In this document: in pieces, positions 27,723-36,947 of the stretch
Layout: every line of letters begins with the position of its first letter
Position numbering within the stretch: the stretch's first letter is position 1
From: Gordonia sp. UBA7599
GTDB lineage: Bacteria; Actinomycetota; Actinomycetes; Mycobacteriales; Mycobacteriaceae
Direction of reading: 5' to 3'
NCBI GenBank assembly: GCA_002477755.1
Contig: DLKD01000057.1
Location: 1 to 37,039 of the forward strand
Length of the DNA: 37,039 nucleotides
The notes under the pieces: model-generated
Seen by the model: only the letters and a program-made list of their open reading frames with translations
Databases searched by the model: none
Told to the model about the DNA's origin: nothing
Translations under genes and position numbers: made by a program

Positions 27723-27847
27723 GAGCCGATCATAGCCCGGTGTCACATCGGACATTGTCACACCTGGTGATCCAGCACACATTGCGCCGCACGAGCTTCC
27801 ATGGCGTGCCGGGCACCACCAATGCGACCGTGGCTACCCTCGGTAGC

Positions 27848-28204
27848 GTGCTACCCCAAGATTGGATCGAACACCGCCGGACCGACCGGGAGCCGATCGG
27901 GTGGATCTGTCCCGACGGCGACGGCTTCCGCGTGTTCGACCTCCTCGGCCGGGAGCGCACGTCCGACCCGGTCGATTGGCTCGACGCCGAGGAGATGCTC
28001 GACGAGTTGGGAATCGGCTACCTCGCCGATCGATGGGTGTTGCGACTCGACGACGGTCGTGAGCGGCCCGTGCGGGTCGCGGAGACGAGCCCACGAGGGA
28101 TCGTCGTCCTCGCCGACGAATACGGTGCCGCTTCCGCGGTCGGCGCCAACCCCGATCGCTACGACCTGCCGTTCCCCGCAACCGACGCGCTGCGTCCGGA
28201 GTGA
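27848..28204 (+). CDS. Conserved hypothetical protein
   Basis: No family with known function is recognised. The GTG at 27848 gives a 118-residue soluble, acidic protein (MLPQDWIEHRRTDREPIGWI). It has alternating strand-like segments: GWICPDGDGFRVFDLLGRE, WLDAEEMLDELGIGYLADR and VLRLDDGRERPVRVAETS. These suggest a small beta-rich fold with one helix. There are no cysteines beyond one, no membrane segment and no signal peptide. It is divergent from the GMC oxidoreductase (125-base gap) and converges with guaB3, with only two bases between their stop codons. The codon pattern and strand composition look like a real gene. Confidence 0.75.
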   Translation: MLPQDWIEHRRTDREPIGWICPDGDGFRVFDLLGRERTSDPVDWLDAEEMLDELGIGYLADRWVLRLDDGRERPVRVAETSPRGIVVLADEYGAASAVGANPDRYDLPFPATDALRPE

Positions 28205-28206
28205 CG

Positions 28207-29349
28207 TCAGGCGCGGACGGAGAGCCCGACCTTCTGGAACTCCTTGAGGTCGCTGTACCCTGCCTTGGCCATCGATCGGCGCAGACCGCCGACGAGGTTG
28301 AGCCCGCCGAACGGATCGTCGGACGGACCGGTGAGGATCTGCTCGAGGGGGCGCCGGTCGTCCGCTTCGGCGATCTGCAGCATCGAGCCGCGAGGGGTGT
28401 CGGGGTGGGCCGCCGCCGATGTCCAGTACCACCCGCCGCCCGGGGCGCTCGCCGCACTGGCCAGCGGCGTACCGAGCACCGCGGAGTCCGCACCGCATGC
28501 GATCGCCTTGGCGAGGTCGCCCGAGGTGTTGATGTCACCATCGGCCAGCACGTGCACGTACCGCCCGCCGGTCTCGTCGAGGTAGTCGCGACGGGCGGCG
28601 GCAGCGTCGGCGATCGCGGTCGCCATCGGGACGCCGATGCCCAGCACGTCGTTGGTCGTAGTGCAGAACTCCGTTGCGCCGTAGCCGACGATGACGCCGG
28701 CCGCGCCGGTGCGCATCAGGTGCAAGGCGGTCCGATGGTCGTGGACGCCACCGGCGATCACCGGGACGTCGAGGTCGGCGATGAACGTCTTGAGGTTCAG
28801 CGGCTCCCCGCCCCCGGCGACGACGTGCTCGGCGGAGATGATCGTGCCGTGCACCACGAGCAGTTCGACGCCGGCCTTGAGCAACGTCGGCGTCAATTCG
28901 GGTGCGTGCTGCGGGCTGACCCGCACGGCGGTGGTCACCCCGGATTCACGGATCCGGGAAACGGCCTGCGCGAGCAATCCCGTATCGATCGGCGCTGAGT
29001 GCAGGTGCTGCAGGAATCGGGTCGCAGCACTCGGGTCCGGGTCGTTCTCGGCGACGTCGCGCAACGCGGCGATCTTTGCGTCGGCATCGGCGTGCCGCGC
29101 CCACAGGCCCTCGCCGTTGAGGACGCCGAGCGCACCGAGTCGGCCGAGTTCGATCGCGCTGTCCGGCGACACGAGCGCGTCGGTGGGATGGGACAGGATC
29201 GGCGCGGCGAAGCGGTAGGCGTCGATCTGCCACGCCGTCGAGACGTCCTTGGACGAGCGGGTCCGCCGTGACGGAACGATGCTGATGTCCTCCAGCTCGT
29301 AGGTCCGACGAGCGGTCCGGCCCATCCCAAACTCCACTAGATCACGCAC
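28207..29349 (-). CDS. guaB3: GuaB3 family IMP dehydrogenase-related protein
   Basis: Actinobacterial IMPDH paralogue without CBS domains. In some bacteria GuaB3 acts as a GMP reductase, so its role here is open. The 380-residue TIM-barrel protein starts at GTG 29349, with the family N-terminus MGRTARRTYELEDISIVPSR a few codons in. GTG 29337 and ATG 29325 (the latter preceded by GGAG) are alternative starts. Barrel motifs are VIAGGVHDHRTALHLMRTGA, a catalytic-loop region GYGATEFCTTNDVLGIGVPM containing a Cys, and GGRYVHVLADGDINTSGDLA. It lies 59 bases after guaB in the same direction, as in mycobacteria. Confidence 0.92.
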   Translation of the reverse strand: MRDLVEFGMGRTARRTYELEDISIVPSRRTRSSKDVSTAWQIDAYRFAAPILSHPTDALVSPDSAIELGRLGALGVLNGEGLWARHADADAKIAALRDVAENDPDPSAATRFLQHLHSAPIDTGLLAQAVSRIRESGVTTAVRVSPQHAPELTPTLLKAGVELLVVHGTIISAEHVVAGGGEPLNLKTFIADLDVPVIAGGVHDHRTALHLMRTGAAGVIVGYGATEFCTTTNDVLGIGVPMATAIADAAAARRDYLDETGGRYVHVLADGDINTSGDLAKAIACGADSAVLGTPLASAASAPGGGWYWTSAAAHPDTPRGSMLQIAEADDRRPLEQILTGPSDDPFGGLNLVGGLRRSMAKAGYSDLKEFQKVGLSVRA

Positions 29350-29408
29350 GACGGTCGCGCCTTCCTGCCCTGCCGGGCGGCTTCACCTTTGAATACCGGT
29401 CGAACCGG

Positions 29409-30929
<1,521 letters not shown>

Positions 30930-31024
30930 TTAGCGGGCCCGCATAACGCCCCGCCGACCTCCCACCGCGCGAAACGCCGCCGGTCACAGGGGTGCGCCGT
31001 GCGGTCAACACCGGGGTGATCGGT

Positions 31025-31036
31025 TACGGTAGAGGC
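31025..31036 (+). promoter_or_regulatory. Leaderless -10 element of the DUF5319 gene
   Basis: TACGGT (31025-31030) followed by six bases and the GTG start at 31037 is the spacing of leaderless mycobacterial-type transcripts. No Shine-Dalgarno sequence is present before the GTG, which supports this reading. Confidence 0.6.
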
Positions 31037-31429
31037 GTGCACGACCAGTATCCCGGCTTGCCGCCGGACCCGTTCGCCGACGACCCGAGCGACCCCGCCG
31101 GGGTGCTCGACGCCGTCGAGCCCGGCATCCCGCTGGACCTCGCCGAGCGGCTCGCCGTCGAAGAGGACCTGGCCGACCTTGCCGTATACGAGTCCTTGCT
31201 GATGCCACGCGGCGTCCGTGGGCTGGTCGTCATGTGCGACGACTGCAACGAGGACCACTACCACGACTGGGACATGCTGCGCGCCAACCTGCAGCAGCTC
31301 CTCGCCGACGGCACGGTCCGTCCGCACGAGCCCGCGGTGGACCCGCGCCCCGAGGATTACGTCACGTGGGATTACTGCCGCGGCTATGCCGACGGTCAAG
31401 CCCACCGCGGCCGGCGCCACCGCCACTGA
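31037..31429 (+). CDS. DUF5319 protein (Rv3412-like)
   Basis: Function unknown; conserved across Mycobacteriales beside guaB and sigD. The 130-residue acidic protein starts at GTG 31037 (MHDQYPGLPPDPFADDPSDP). Conserved blocks are DLAVYESLLMPRGVRGLVVM, CDDCNEDHYHDWDMLRANLQ (a CxxC plus His cluster that could bind metal), DGTVRPHEPAVDPRPEDYVT and WDYCRGYADG. The longer open frame upstream would add 15 residues without homology. It converges with rsdA; a 58-bp palindrome lies between their stops. Confidence 0.88.
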   Translation: MHDQYPGLPPDPFADDPSDPAGVLDAVEPGIPLDLAERLAVEEDLADLAVYESLLMPRGVRGLVVMCDDCNEDHYHDWDMLRANLQQLLADGTVRPHEPAVDPRPEDYVTWDYCRGYADGQAHRGRRHRH

Positions 31430-31462
31430 CCCGCCCCGTCGTCACACGCAGCTGCGCACAAA

Positions 31463-31520
31463 CCAGCACCGTTTCGTCAACCCGACATCAATCGATGCGG
31501 GGTTGACGAAACGGTGCTGG
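31463..31520. repeat. 58-bp palindromic element between converging DUF5319 and rsdA genes
   Basis: A perfect 21-bp inverted repeat: CCAGCACCGTTTCGTCAACC plus one further C on the left (31463-31483) and its exact complement at 31500-31520. The 16-base centre has CATC/GATG pairing around AATC. A half copy lies at 25547-25572. Its position between stop codons suggests a bidirectional RNA hairpin that may limit read-through, but no T-run follows. The left-arm sequence recurs, which marks it as an interspersed repeat rather than a purpose-built terminator. Confidence 0.88.
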
Positions 31521-31537
31521 CTCCTTGCTTCGCGACC

Positions 31538-32383
31538 CTAGTTCGGCAGGATCGTGATCGGCGGGCGCGGCTGGTGCCCGCCACCCTGATGCGGACGCTG
31601 CGGCGCCGGCTTGGGCTGCGGGGCCTGGCGGGGCTCCGGAGCCTGCTGCTGTTGCGGTGCCGGAGTCCAGTGCGGCGCGGGCGGCGGCACGTACTGCGGC
31701 ATGTTGTCGGTGACCTGCGGGGCGGGCTTGGGCGCGGGCGCCTTCTTCGCCTTCTTGGGCACGACCGGGGTCGCAGCCTTGATGGCCGACTCGGCCGATG
31801 CCGACAGACGGTCGACCCACGCGTGCAGCTGGCTGCGCGTCTGCTCGTCGCTCACCGGTGCGAGGTTCGCCCGGGCACGGTTGAGCAGTTGCTTGGCCTC
31901 GTGCGGCTTGCCGGCGGCGAGCAGCTTCTCCGCCTGCTCCAGGTTGATCTGGGCGGAGTAGGTGGCCTGCGTCTGCACGGCCTGGTCCTTGAAGACGACC
32001 TTCTTGATGCCCCACAACGGATCGTTGGGGTTGGCACCTTCGGAGAGCACGGTGAGTCCACCGAGCGCGACGCCGACGATCGCGGCGGCACCGGCGATGA
32101 GTCGCAGATGGCGGCGCATCTTGGGCGCGGACTCGCGCGAAACCGAACTCGCGACGATGGCGCGTTCGACGTCGTCGACGGTGACCTCGTACTCGACCGG
32201 TGCGGCGAGCACGTCGGCGCGCCAATCGGTGAGCAGCTCGGCCAGGTCGAAGTCCGCCTGGGTCTCGGCGACGACCGGCAGGCCGAGGCCGAGTGCCTCC
32301 ACCATCTCCTCATCGCGGGTGATGTTGGCGATGTCGAGTCCGGCGACGGAGTCACCGAGCTCGGCGGGCGTGTAATCCCTCAT
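31538..32383 (-). CDS. rsdA: Anti-sigma-D factor RsdA
   Basis: Membrane anti-sigma factor that holds SigD inactive; release is by proteolysis in M. tuberculosis (family knowledge). The 281-residue protein has an N-terminal sigma-binding region (MRDYTPAELGDSVAGLDIAN to about 60). A single membrane helix spans about 93-112 (LIAGAAAIVGVALGGLTVL). The outer domain has a helical pair (AQINLEQAEKLLAAGKPHEA) and a long Pro/Gln/Ala-rich tail. The ATG at 32383 overlaps the sigD stop by one base (TGATG), so expression is coupled to the sigma factor. Low-complexity tail length is likely variable between strains. Confidence 0.93.
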   Translation of the reverse strand: MRDYTPAELGDSVAGLDIANITRDEEMVEALGLGLPVVAETQADFDLAELLTDWRADVLAAPVEYEVTVDDVERAIVASSVSRESAPKMRRHLRLIAGAAAIVGVALGGLTVLSEGANPNDPLWGIKKVVFKDQAVQTQATYSAQINLEQAEKLLAAGKPHEAKQLLNRARANLAPVSDEQTRSQLHAWVDRLSASAESAIKAATPVVPKKAKKAPAPKPAPQVTDNMPQYVPPPAPHWTPAPQQQQAPEPRQAPQPKPAPQRPHQGGGHQPRPPITILPN

Positions 32384-33015
32384 CAGCGTTGCTCTTTCTG
32401 ATCTTGGTAGGTCTTGTCGCGGTGGTTGGTCAGCTCGCCGCGCAGCTTCGTCAGCGCACGGTGTTGGGCCACTCGGACGGCGCCGGCCGTGGAGTCCACG
32501 GCGACGGCGGTCTCGTCGGCGGACAGCCCGACGATGAGGCGCAACACGAGGATCTCGCGCTGCTTCTCGGGCAGCGTCGCCAGCAGGGCCGACATCCGAC
32601 GGTTGCCCTCAGCATCGATGGCTCGCTGCTCGGGGCTGTCGGAGAAGTTGATTTGTTCGGGCATTTCGTCGGTGGGGTCGGCCTTGGACCGGCCAGCCAC
32701 CCGGAGCGCGTCAGCAACCTTGTGCGAAGCAATACCGTAGGCGAATGCGAGGAATGGCCGCCCCTCGTCGCGATAACGGGGCAGTGCCGTCATCACCGCC
32801 ATCAATGCCTCCTGCGCAACGTCATCTGCGGAGAACAAATGACGTTCCCCGACCCCGATCCGTCCCCGGCAGTAGCGCAGAAGCGGTTCCTGCACACTCT
32901 CGAGAACGGTGGCAAGCGCCTCACGGTCGCCCTGGCTGGCTGCCAAGACGGCGGCGTCGAAAGCGTCACCTGTCAGTTTCATCGTCAGTTGCAGTCCCCG
33001 TGTTACACGACTCAT
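32383..33015 (-). CDS. sigD: ECF RNA polymerase sigma factor SigD
   Basis: Extracytoplasmic-function sigma factor, linked in mycobacteria to starvation response (family knowledge). The protein of up to 210 residues has region 2 with LFSADDVAQEALMAVMTALP and RYRDEGRPFLAFAYGIASHK (promoter melting and -10 binding). Region 4 has LLATLPEKQREILVLRLIVG and LSADETAVAVDSTAGAVRVA (helix-turn-helix for -35). ATG 33015 gives the longest form; ATG 32982 (MKLTGDAFDAAV) is also possible, and neither has a strong ribosome site. It is followed by rsdA with a one-base overlap and preceded 42 bases away by the Rv3415c-like gene in the same direction. Confidence 0.94.
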   Translation of the reverse strand: MSRVTRGLQLTMKLTGDAFDAAVLAASQGDREALATVLESVQEPLLRYCRGRIGVGERHLFSADDVAQEALMAVMTALPRYRDEGRPFLAFAYGIASHKVADALRVAGRSKADPTDEMPEQINFSDSPEQRAIDAEGNRRMSALLATLPEKQREILVLRLIVGLSADETAVAVDSTAGAVRVAQHRALTKLRGELTNHRDKTYQDQKEQR

Positions 33016-33057
33016 CGCAGGCGGGAGGGCCTACCCGCGCGACCATTCAGGTCCACC

Positions 33058-33873
33058 CTAGACGTCGGCGGCGTCGGCACCGAATCCCGAGCCGGGGAAA
33101 AACCCGGTTGCACGCAATAGAGCAGTCGTCTCCTCGATCTCCCGGTGTGCCCGCTCCGACGGGGCGATTCCGGCGATCAGCTGCCATCCGGCCCACCGCA
33201 GCGGTGTAAGCCCGGCCTGCTCGGCGTCGTCGACGACGGTGCGCGCTGCATCCTGCGAGGCATCGAGATCACCACTCGCGGCGGTCGCGGCCGCGACGAT
33301 GAGCCGCGTCTTTATCCGGTGGTGTGTCGACGGGCAGTCCGCCGCGAGACGCTGCGCCTCCTGGGCCCGCCTCTGACCTGTTGCGGGGTCACCGCGGTAG
33401 AGCGCGTTCTCGGCGCTGACCCAGTGCCACCGCAGCGCGACCCGGCCCGCGACGATCCATTCGCCCGTAGGCCCCTCGCCGGGCAACCCCAAGACCTCGC
33501 CGGCGCGGACGAGCAGTCGCGTCGACGCATCAAACCGCCCGAGTCCGAGGTTATCGGCCGCCAATCCGATGAGGGCGTCGCCGAGGGCGGCACGCACCCA
33601 TTCGCCGTCGCGTAGCGCAGCGAAGGCCCGAGCGGCAATGAGGGCGGCACGGCCGTCGGGCCCCTGTGCGGCAACGTGACGGCCGGACTGCCGCAGCCAC
33701 GAGGCGCGTGTGCTCTGCCCGAGCGAGCGCACCGCCTGACCGAGGGGGTTGCGCGAGGAACCGACCACCGCATCAGCATCGTCGAGAATCGATTTCGCCC
33801 GCGCGACCGCGCCGGCCGCGCCGAGTGCCACGGCACGCTCCCACAACTCCCGCGCCACCGTTGGATCGCCCAT
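33058..33873 (-). CDS. Helical-repeat (TPR-like) hypothetical protein, Rv3415c-like
   Basis: Function unknown. With ATG 33873 (MGDPTVARELWERAVALGAA) it has 271 residues, nearly all alpha-helical and Ala-rich. Repeating helix pairs of TPR/SEL1 style include RDGEWVRAALGDALIGLAAD, RFDASTRLLVRAGEVLGLPG and RLIVAAATAASGDLDASQDA. It ends near a conserved FFPGSGFG. It occupies the Rv3415c position between sigD and divergent whiB3 (from memory). The open frame runs on to 34248 through AT-rich promoter sequence, so the longer start is rejected. A role with SigD is suggested only by position. Confidence 0.8.
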   Translation of the reverse strand: MGDPTVARELWERAVALGAAGAVARAKSILDDADAVVGSSRNPLGQAVRSLGQSTRASWLRQSGRHVAAQGPDGRAALIAARAFAALRDGEWVRAALGDALIGLAADNLGLGRFDASTRLLVRAGEVLGLPGEGPTGEWIVAGRVALRWHWVSAENALYRGDPATGQRRAQEAQRLAADCPSTHHRIKTRLIVAAATAASGDLDASQDAARTVVDDAEQAGLTPLRWAGWQLIAGIAPSERAHREIEETTALLRATGFFPGSGFGADAADV

Positions 33874-33996
33874 CCGGAATACGTTATCCGACGCTTTTGG
33901 ACCGCCTTTTAGTATCAGATTGAAAAGCTTCTGACCAGTAACGCAAACGTTAAATCCATGCCAATTTTTGCTAGCAAAGATCACACATTCACGAAA

Positions 33997-34026
33997 TTGA
34001 CTTACGTCGGTTCGGCTGTTTACTGT
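33997..34026 (+). promoter_or_regulatory. Sigma-70-like promoter of whiB3
   Basis: TTGACT (33997-34002), an 18-base spacer and TACTGT (34021-34026) form a good housekeeping-type promoter. The start would be near 34033, giving an untranslated leader of about 70 bases with a GGGCC/GGCCC hairpin (34060-34077) before the AAGGAGG ribosome site (34090-34096). The surrounding 33890-34025 stretch is clearly AT-rich compared with the rest of the window. Confidence 0.7.
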
Positions 34027-34102
34027 GGCCCCACGAGCGCCCCACAAGGGCACTCGGATAGGGCCATAAGGGGCCCGCAAAGAACTCACAAGGAGGCGCG
34101 CC

Positions 34103-34399
34103 ATGTCGATCCCCCACCTGCCCGGACCCAACGCCGATATCTGGGATTGGCAGCGCCTCGGCACCTGCCGCGGTGCCGCGTCGTCTGTCTTCTTCCACCC
34201 CGACGGCGAGCGCGGCAACGCTCGGCTGCGCCGCGAGCAGCGCGCCAAGGAACTGTGCCACGCCTGCCCCGTCCTCGTGCAGTGCCGCGAGCACGCCCTG
34301 CGCGTCGGCGAGCCCTACGGCATCTGGGGCGGCTTGGGCGAGGCAGAGCGCGCGATGATCCTCAAGAGCCGCGGTCGGCGCGGAAACCTCGCCGGCTGA
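34103..34399 (+). CDS. whiB3: Redox-sensing transcriptional regulator WhiB3
   Basis: Fe-S cluster protein of the Wbl family. WhiB3 in mycobacteria senses NO/O2 and controls lipid and redox metabolism (family knowledge). The 98-residue protein has the four cluster cysteines C22, C52, C55 and C61 (GTCRG; LCHACPVLVQC), the turn GEPYGIWGG (69-77) and a basic C-terminal GRRG patch for DNA. The N-terminus LPGPNADIWDWQ is WhiB3-specific. ATG at 34103 has a perfect AAGGAGG seven bases before. Its position beside sigD and groES agrees with the M. tuberculosis whiB3 locus. Confidence 0.95.
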   Translation: MSIPHLPGPNADIWDWQRLGTCRGAASSVFFHPDGERGNARLRREQRAKELCHACPVLVQCREHALRVGEPYGIWGGLGEAERAMILKSRGRRGNLAG

Positions 34400-34428
34400 C
34401 GTCACAGACAACCGACATCACAGACAAA

Positions 34429-34470
34429 GAGATCCGCCCCGGTTCCCTTGCGGGAATCGGGGCGGATCTC
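34429..34470. terminator. Bidirectional hairpin between whiB3 and groES
   Basis: GAGATCCGCCCCG (34429-34441) pairs perfectly with CGGGGCGGATCTC (34458-34470). Inner GTTCCC/GGGAAT pairing closes a TTGC loop, making a stem of about 19 bp. Outer CAGAC/GTCTG (34421-34425, 34474-34478) can extend it. It sits between converging stops at 34399 and 34489. There is no long T-run, as is common in high-GC actinobacteria. Confidence 0.85.
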
Positions 34471-34488
34471 GTCGTCTGTGCGGTCGGG

Positions 34489-34788
34489 TCAGCCGATGAC
34501 CGCGAGCACGTCGCGCGCCGAGAGGATCAGGTACTCCTGACCGTCGTACTTGATCTCGGTCCCGCCGTACTTGCTGTAGATCACGGTGTCGCCCTCGGCG
34601 ACGTCAACCGGAATCCGGTTCTCGCCCTCGTCGTCCCAGCGGCCCGGGCCGACTGCGATGACCTTGCCCTCGGAGGGCTTTTCCTTCGCCGTGTCCGGGA
34701 TCACCAGGCCAGAAGCGGTGGTGGTCTCAGCCTCGATCGCCTGGACCAGGATCTTGTCCTCAAGCGGCTTGATGTTCACACTCGCCAC
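34489..34788 (-). CDS. groES: Co-chaperonin GroES (Cpn10)
   Basis: Ten-kDa lid of the GroEL chaperonin. The 99-residue protein has the mobile-loop region [20 protein letters not shown], the roof loop [19 protein letters not shown] and the C-terminal [14 protein letters not shown]. The GTG at 34788 follows AGAGGA with eight bases between ([16 protein letters not shown]). A CIRCE operator overlaps its promoter. The usual downstream groEL (groEL1 in M. tuberculosis) is missing: groES ends 18 bases from a strong hairpin and then the converging whiB3. GroEL must therefore be encoded elsewhere. Confidence 0.97.
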   Translation of the reverse strand: MASVNIKPLEDKILVQAIEAETTTASGLVIPDTAKEKPSEGKVIAVGPGRWDDEGENRIPVDVAEGDTVIYSKYGGTEIKYDGQEYLILSARDVLAVIG

Positions 34789-34896
34789 GATGTGAGTCCT
34801 CTACTTTCATTCCTGAACGAAAAATGATGACGTTTGTGGCCCTGCTCGGACAAGCCCCCGTCGTCGCGGGTGAACGTGGGCTCTTCGCAGTGCCAC

Positions 34897-34930
34897 CTAG
34901 CACTCTATACCTGAGAGTGCCAGCACTCAA
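34897..34930 (-). promoter_or_regulatory. CIRCE operator (HrcA) overlapping the groES promoter
   Basis: CTAGCACTC (34897-34905), nine bases, then GAGTGCCAG (34915-34923) matches CIRCE (TTAGCACTC-N9-GAGTGCTAA) apart from the outer bases. On the minus strand -35 TTGAGT (34925-34930) and -10 TAGAGT (34902-34907) are 17 bases apart and interleaved with it. HrcA binding would thus block RNA polymerase until heat stress. The leader to the groES start is about 110 bases. Confidence 0.92.
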
Positions 34931-34952
34931 GGCCGGGCTGTGCTGATACTGG

Positions 34953-36767
34953 TCAGCGCTCGGCCGGCTTGGTCCCGTTCTGGACGGACTTGGTCCCGTT
35001 CTGGACGGGCTCGGTGCTATTCGGGCGCTTCGCAGTGCTGTTGCGGCTCTTCGGACGCTTGGCCTTGGCACGCTGAACCTTGAGTTTGCGCTGCAGCGCC
35101 CGCTGCTCCGCCGGGGTCAACGGCTCGGGCATCTTCGCCGTGTCCTTGCGGTACTGCGCGCCTCGGCCGGTACCGGTGGTGTCGTCCTCGCGGAAGCACA
35201 TCGAGCGCATGACGTTGTGAAAGTTCACCAGGCCGTGGACCAGCGGAAGGTTCGCCAAGACGACCAGGATCTTGGTGATCGACACCGCGCCCCGCTCCCC
35301 GGCGGCGGGTAGCCACGGGAAGAGTGCGCCCAGCACTGCGCCCTCCACCTGGCCGCCGATCTGGCCGAACAGCCAGAGGGACAAGTAGTAGACGTAGTAC
35401 GCGGCGGTCAGCGTCTTGGTCACCGTGAGGTCGGCCAGCGACACCGTCTCACCGAAGTTCGCCCCGTTCGCATGGTTGTTGTTCAGACCGATCAGCACGT
35501 CGAAGGGCGCACCGCCGACGTACGGGACGAAGATGCCCGCGAACAACGAGGCAAGCTGCTCGTTGAGACTGAAATCAGCCGGATCGGCCGGGATCAGGTT
35601 GTGCGGGACACGGATGGCGCGCATCCGCCCCAGGATGTCGCGGGTGGCGTCGCGGACCTGCCGCTTCTGCGCCGGGCCGACGGCCAGGCTCTCGACGTGC
35701 GCAGAAGTCCGCAGCACGATCCGGCTCAGCGGCAGGCTGCTGACCGGCTTGCACGTCTGGGCGTCGGCGAGCGCGAGCTGGTCAGCCGCGCCCTGAATGA
35801 TCGCCGGGATCGGGATGTTGTATTTGACGGTGTCGCTCGGTTTGCCGGCAGCATCGCGCTGCTGCGCGGTCACACGCGCGACGCACTGGTTGATGAACGC
35901 GTTGGAGATGGCCTGGTACACGTACGTCGCGACGAGCTGCCAGCCGGCGAACCCGATGTTCAGCAGGGTGTTGTACGAGGTCAGACCAGTGAGGTAGCCG
36001 GTGATGAAGCCCCACAGCCCGGCCGGGATCGGCCCGGCCGAACCGGGCAGGCTGACGAGGTCGCCCTCGCCGCCGAGGACGGCACCGCTGTACGGGAGGA
36101 ACGCGGCACCGATGCGCAGCGGGGCGACCACCGTGGCGAAGAGGTAGAGCCACGCTGTCTCCACCGCCTGCTGCAGCGTGATGTTCTCCAGCGCGATGGC
36201 CTCGTTCTGCTTGCCGTCGCGGATCTTGAGAAGGCTGTCGACGATCCACGCCGACGTGGCGGTGCGGTAGCGTGCGCCGCCGTTCTTGCTCCGGTCGGCA
36301 CCGTGGGCCATCGGGTTGTCGGAGACGGCCAGGGTCGAGACGTGGATCTTGGCCATGTCGCGGTGCGCGGCGGCCTTGGCGCCGTGCGCGGGCCCCTGCA
36401 GTTCCCTGGGCAGGATCGGGTAGATCGATTCCCACAGCGAGTCGTAGACGACGCGCAAGGTGGTGAACTCACCGGAGACGCACACCGTCGCCTTGTCGGC
36501 GTTCTCCTTCAGCGGGCGCAGCATCGAGTGCGGTGACCGGGCGATCCGGTCGATGCGCTGTTGGTAGGTCTCCATCTTGGGCTCGGCCTTCGGCTTGGCC
36601 TTCTTGGCGACCTGGTTCTGATACAGCAGCGCAGGGTTCTGTGTGACGGCGGCGGCCGAGCCGTTGCCCGTGATGGTGGCGATGGCGAAGACGCTCAGCG
36701 TCGCCACGGCGACTCCGCGCACCCACAACTTCGACGACGCTCCCGCCCGCATCCTTGCTCGTCCCAC
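34953..36767 (-). CDS. Large exported or membrane protein of unknown function
   Basis: I recognise no family. The 604-residue protein begins with a signal-peptide-like segment (LWVRGVAVATLSVFAIATIT, then GNGSAAAV). Several hydrophobic stretches follow: about 213-245 (WLYLFATVVAPLRIGAAFLP), 260-300 (LWGFITGYLTGL; WQLVATYVYQAI), 415-435, 455-490 (YYVYYLSLWLFGQIGGQ) and 505-530. Four cysteines (TVCVSG, NQCVAR, QTCKPV, SMCFRE) could pair outside the cell. The last 50 residues are Lys/Arg-rich and end in a duplicated VQNGTK(S/P) heptapeptide from a 21-bp DNA repeat. GTG 36767 follows GGGGGAG; ATG 36752 (MRAGASSKLW) is possible. It is a single gene upstream of groES with its own promoter space. Confidence 0.75.
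   Translation of the reverse strand: MGRARMRAGASSKLWVRGVAVATLSVFAIATITGNGSAAAVTQNPALLYQNQVAKKAKPKAEPKMETYQQRIDRIARSPHSMLRPLKENADKATVCVSGEFTTLRVVYDSLWESIYPILPRELQGPAHGAKAAAHRDMAKIHVSTLAVSDNPMAHGADRSKNGGARYRTATSAWIVDSLLKIRDGKQNEAIALENITLQQAVETAWLYLFATVVAPLRIGAAFLPYSGAVLGGEGDLVSLPGSAGPIPAGLWGFITGYLTGLTSYNTLLNIGFAGWQLVATYVYQAISNAFINQCVARVTAQQRDAAGKPSDTVKYNIPIPAIIQGAADQLALADAQTCKPVSSLPLSRIVLRTSAHVESLAVGPAQKRQVRDATRDILGRMRAIRVPHNLIPADPADFSLNEQLASLFAGIFVPYVGGAPFDVLIGLNNNHANGANFGETVSLADLTVTKTLTAAYYVYYLSLWLFGQIGGQVEGAVLGALFPWLPAAGERGAVSITKILVVLANLPLVHGLVNFHNVMRSMCFREDDTTGTGRGAQYRKDTAKMPEPLTPAEQRALQRKLKVQRAKAKRPKSRNSTAKRPNSTEPVQNGTKSVQNGTKPAER
34968..35009. repeat. Two tandem 21-bp units in the 3' end of the unknown exported-protein gene
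   Basis: CTTGGTCCCGTTCTGGACGG plus A (34968-34988) is repeated directly with a final G (34989-35009). On the coding strand each unit encodes the heptapeptide VQNGTK(S/P). Being an exact multiple of three, the copy number could change without a frameshift. Confidence 0.9.
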
Positions 36768-36947
36768 TTGCTCCCCCGAAAATCGATCGCGCCCGGACCA
36801 TGCCCGAATTGCGTAAGTCTTCTTGTAAGGGGAGCCTAACCCACGGGCAGCGTCGCGTTACAACGATCTCCAGCGTCTTGTGAAGGACCTCACACGACTG
36901 ACAGGAGACTCCCAGGTGAACTCCAGGATATCGCCAGCATCATCTCG

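Noticed and set aside
33874-34248. Longer start for the Rv3415c-like protein
   Set aside because: The extension would run through the AT-rich whiB3 promoter and into whiB3 itself, and its amino-acid composition differs from the rest.
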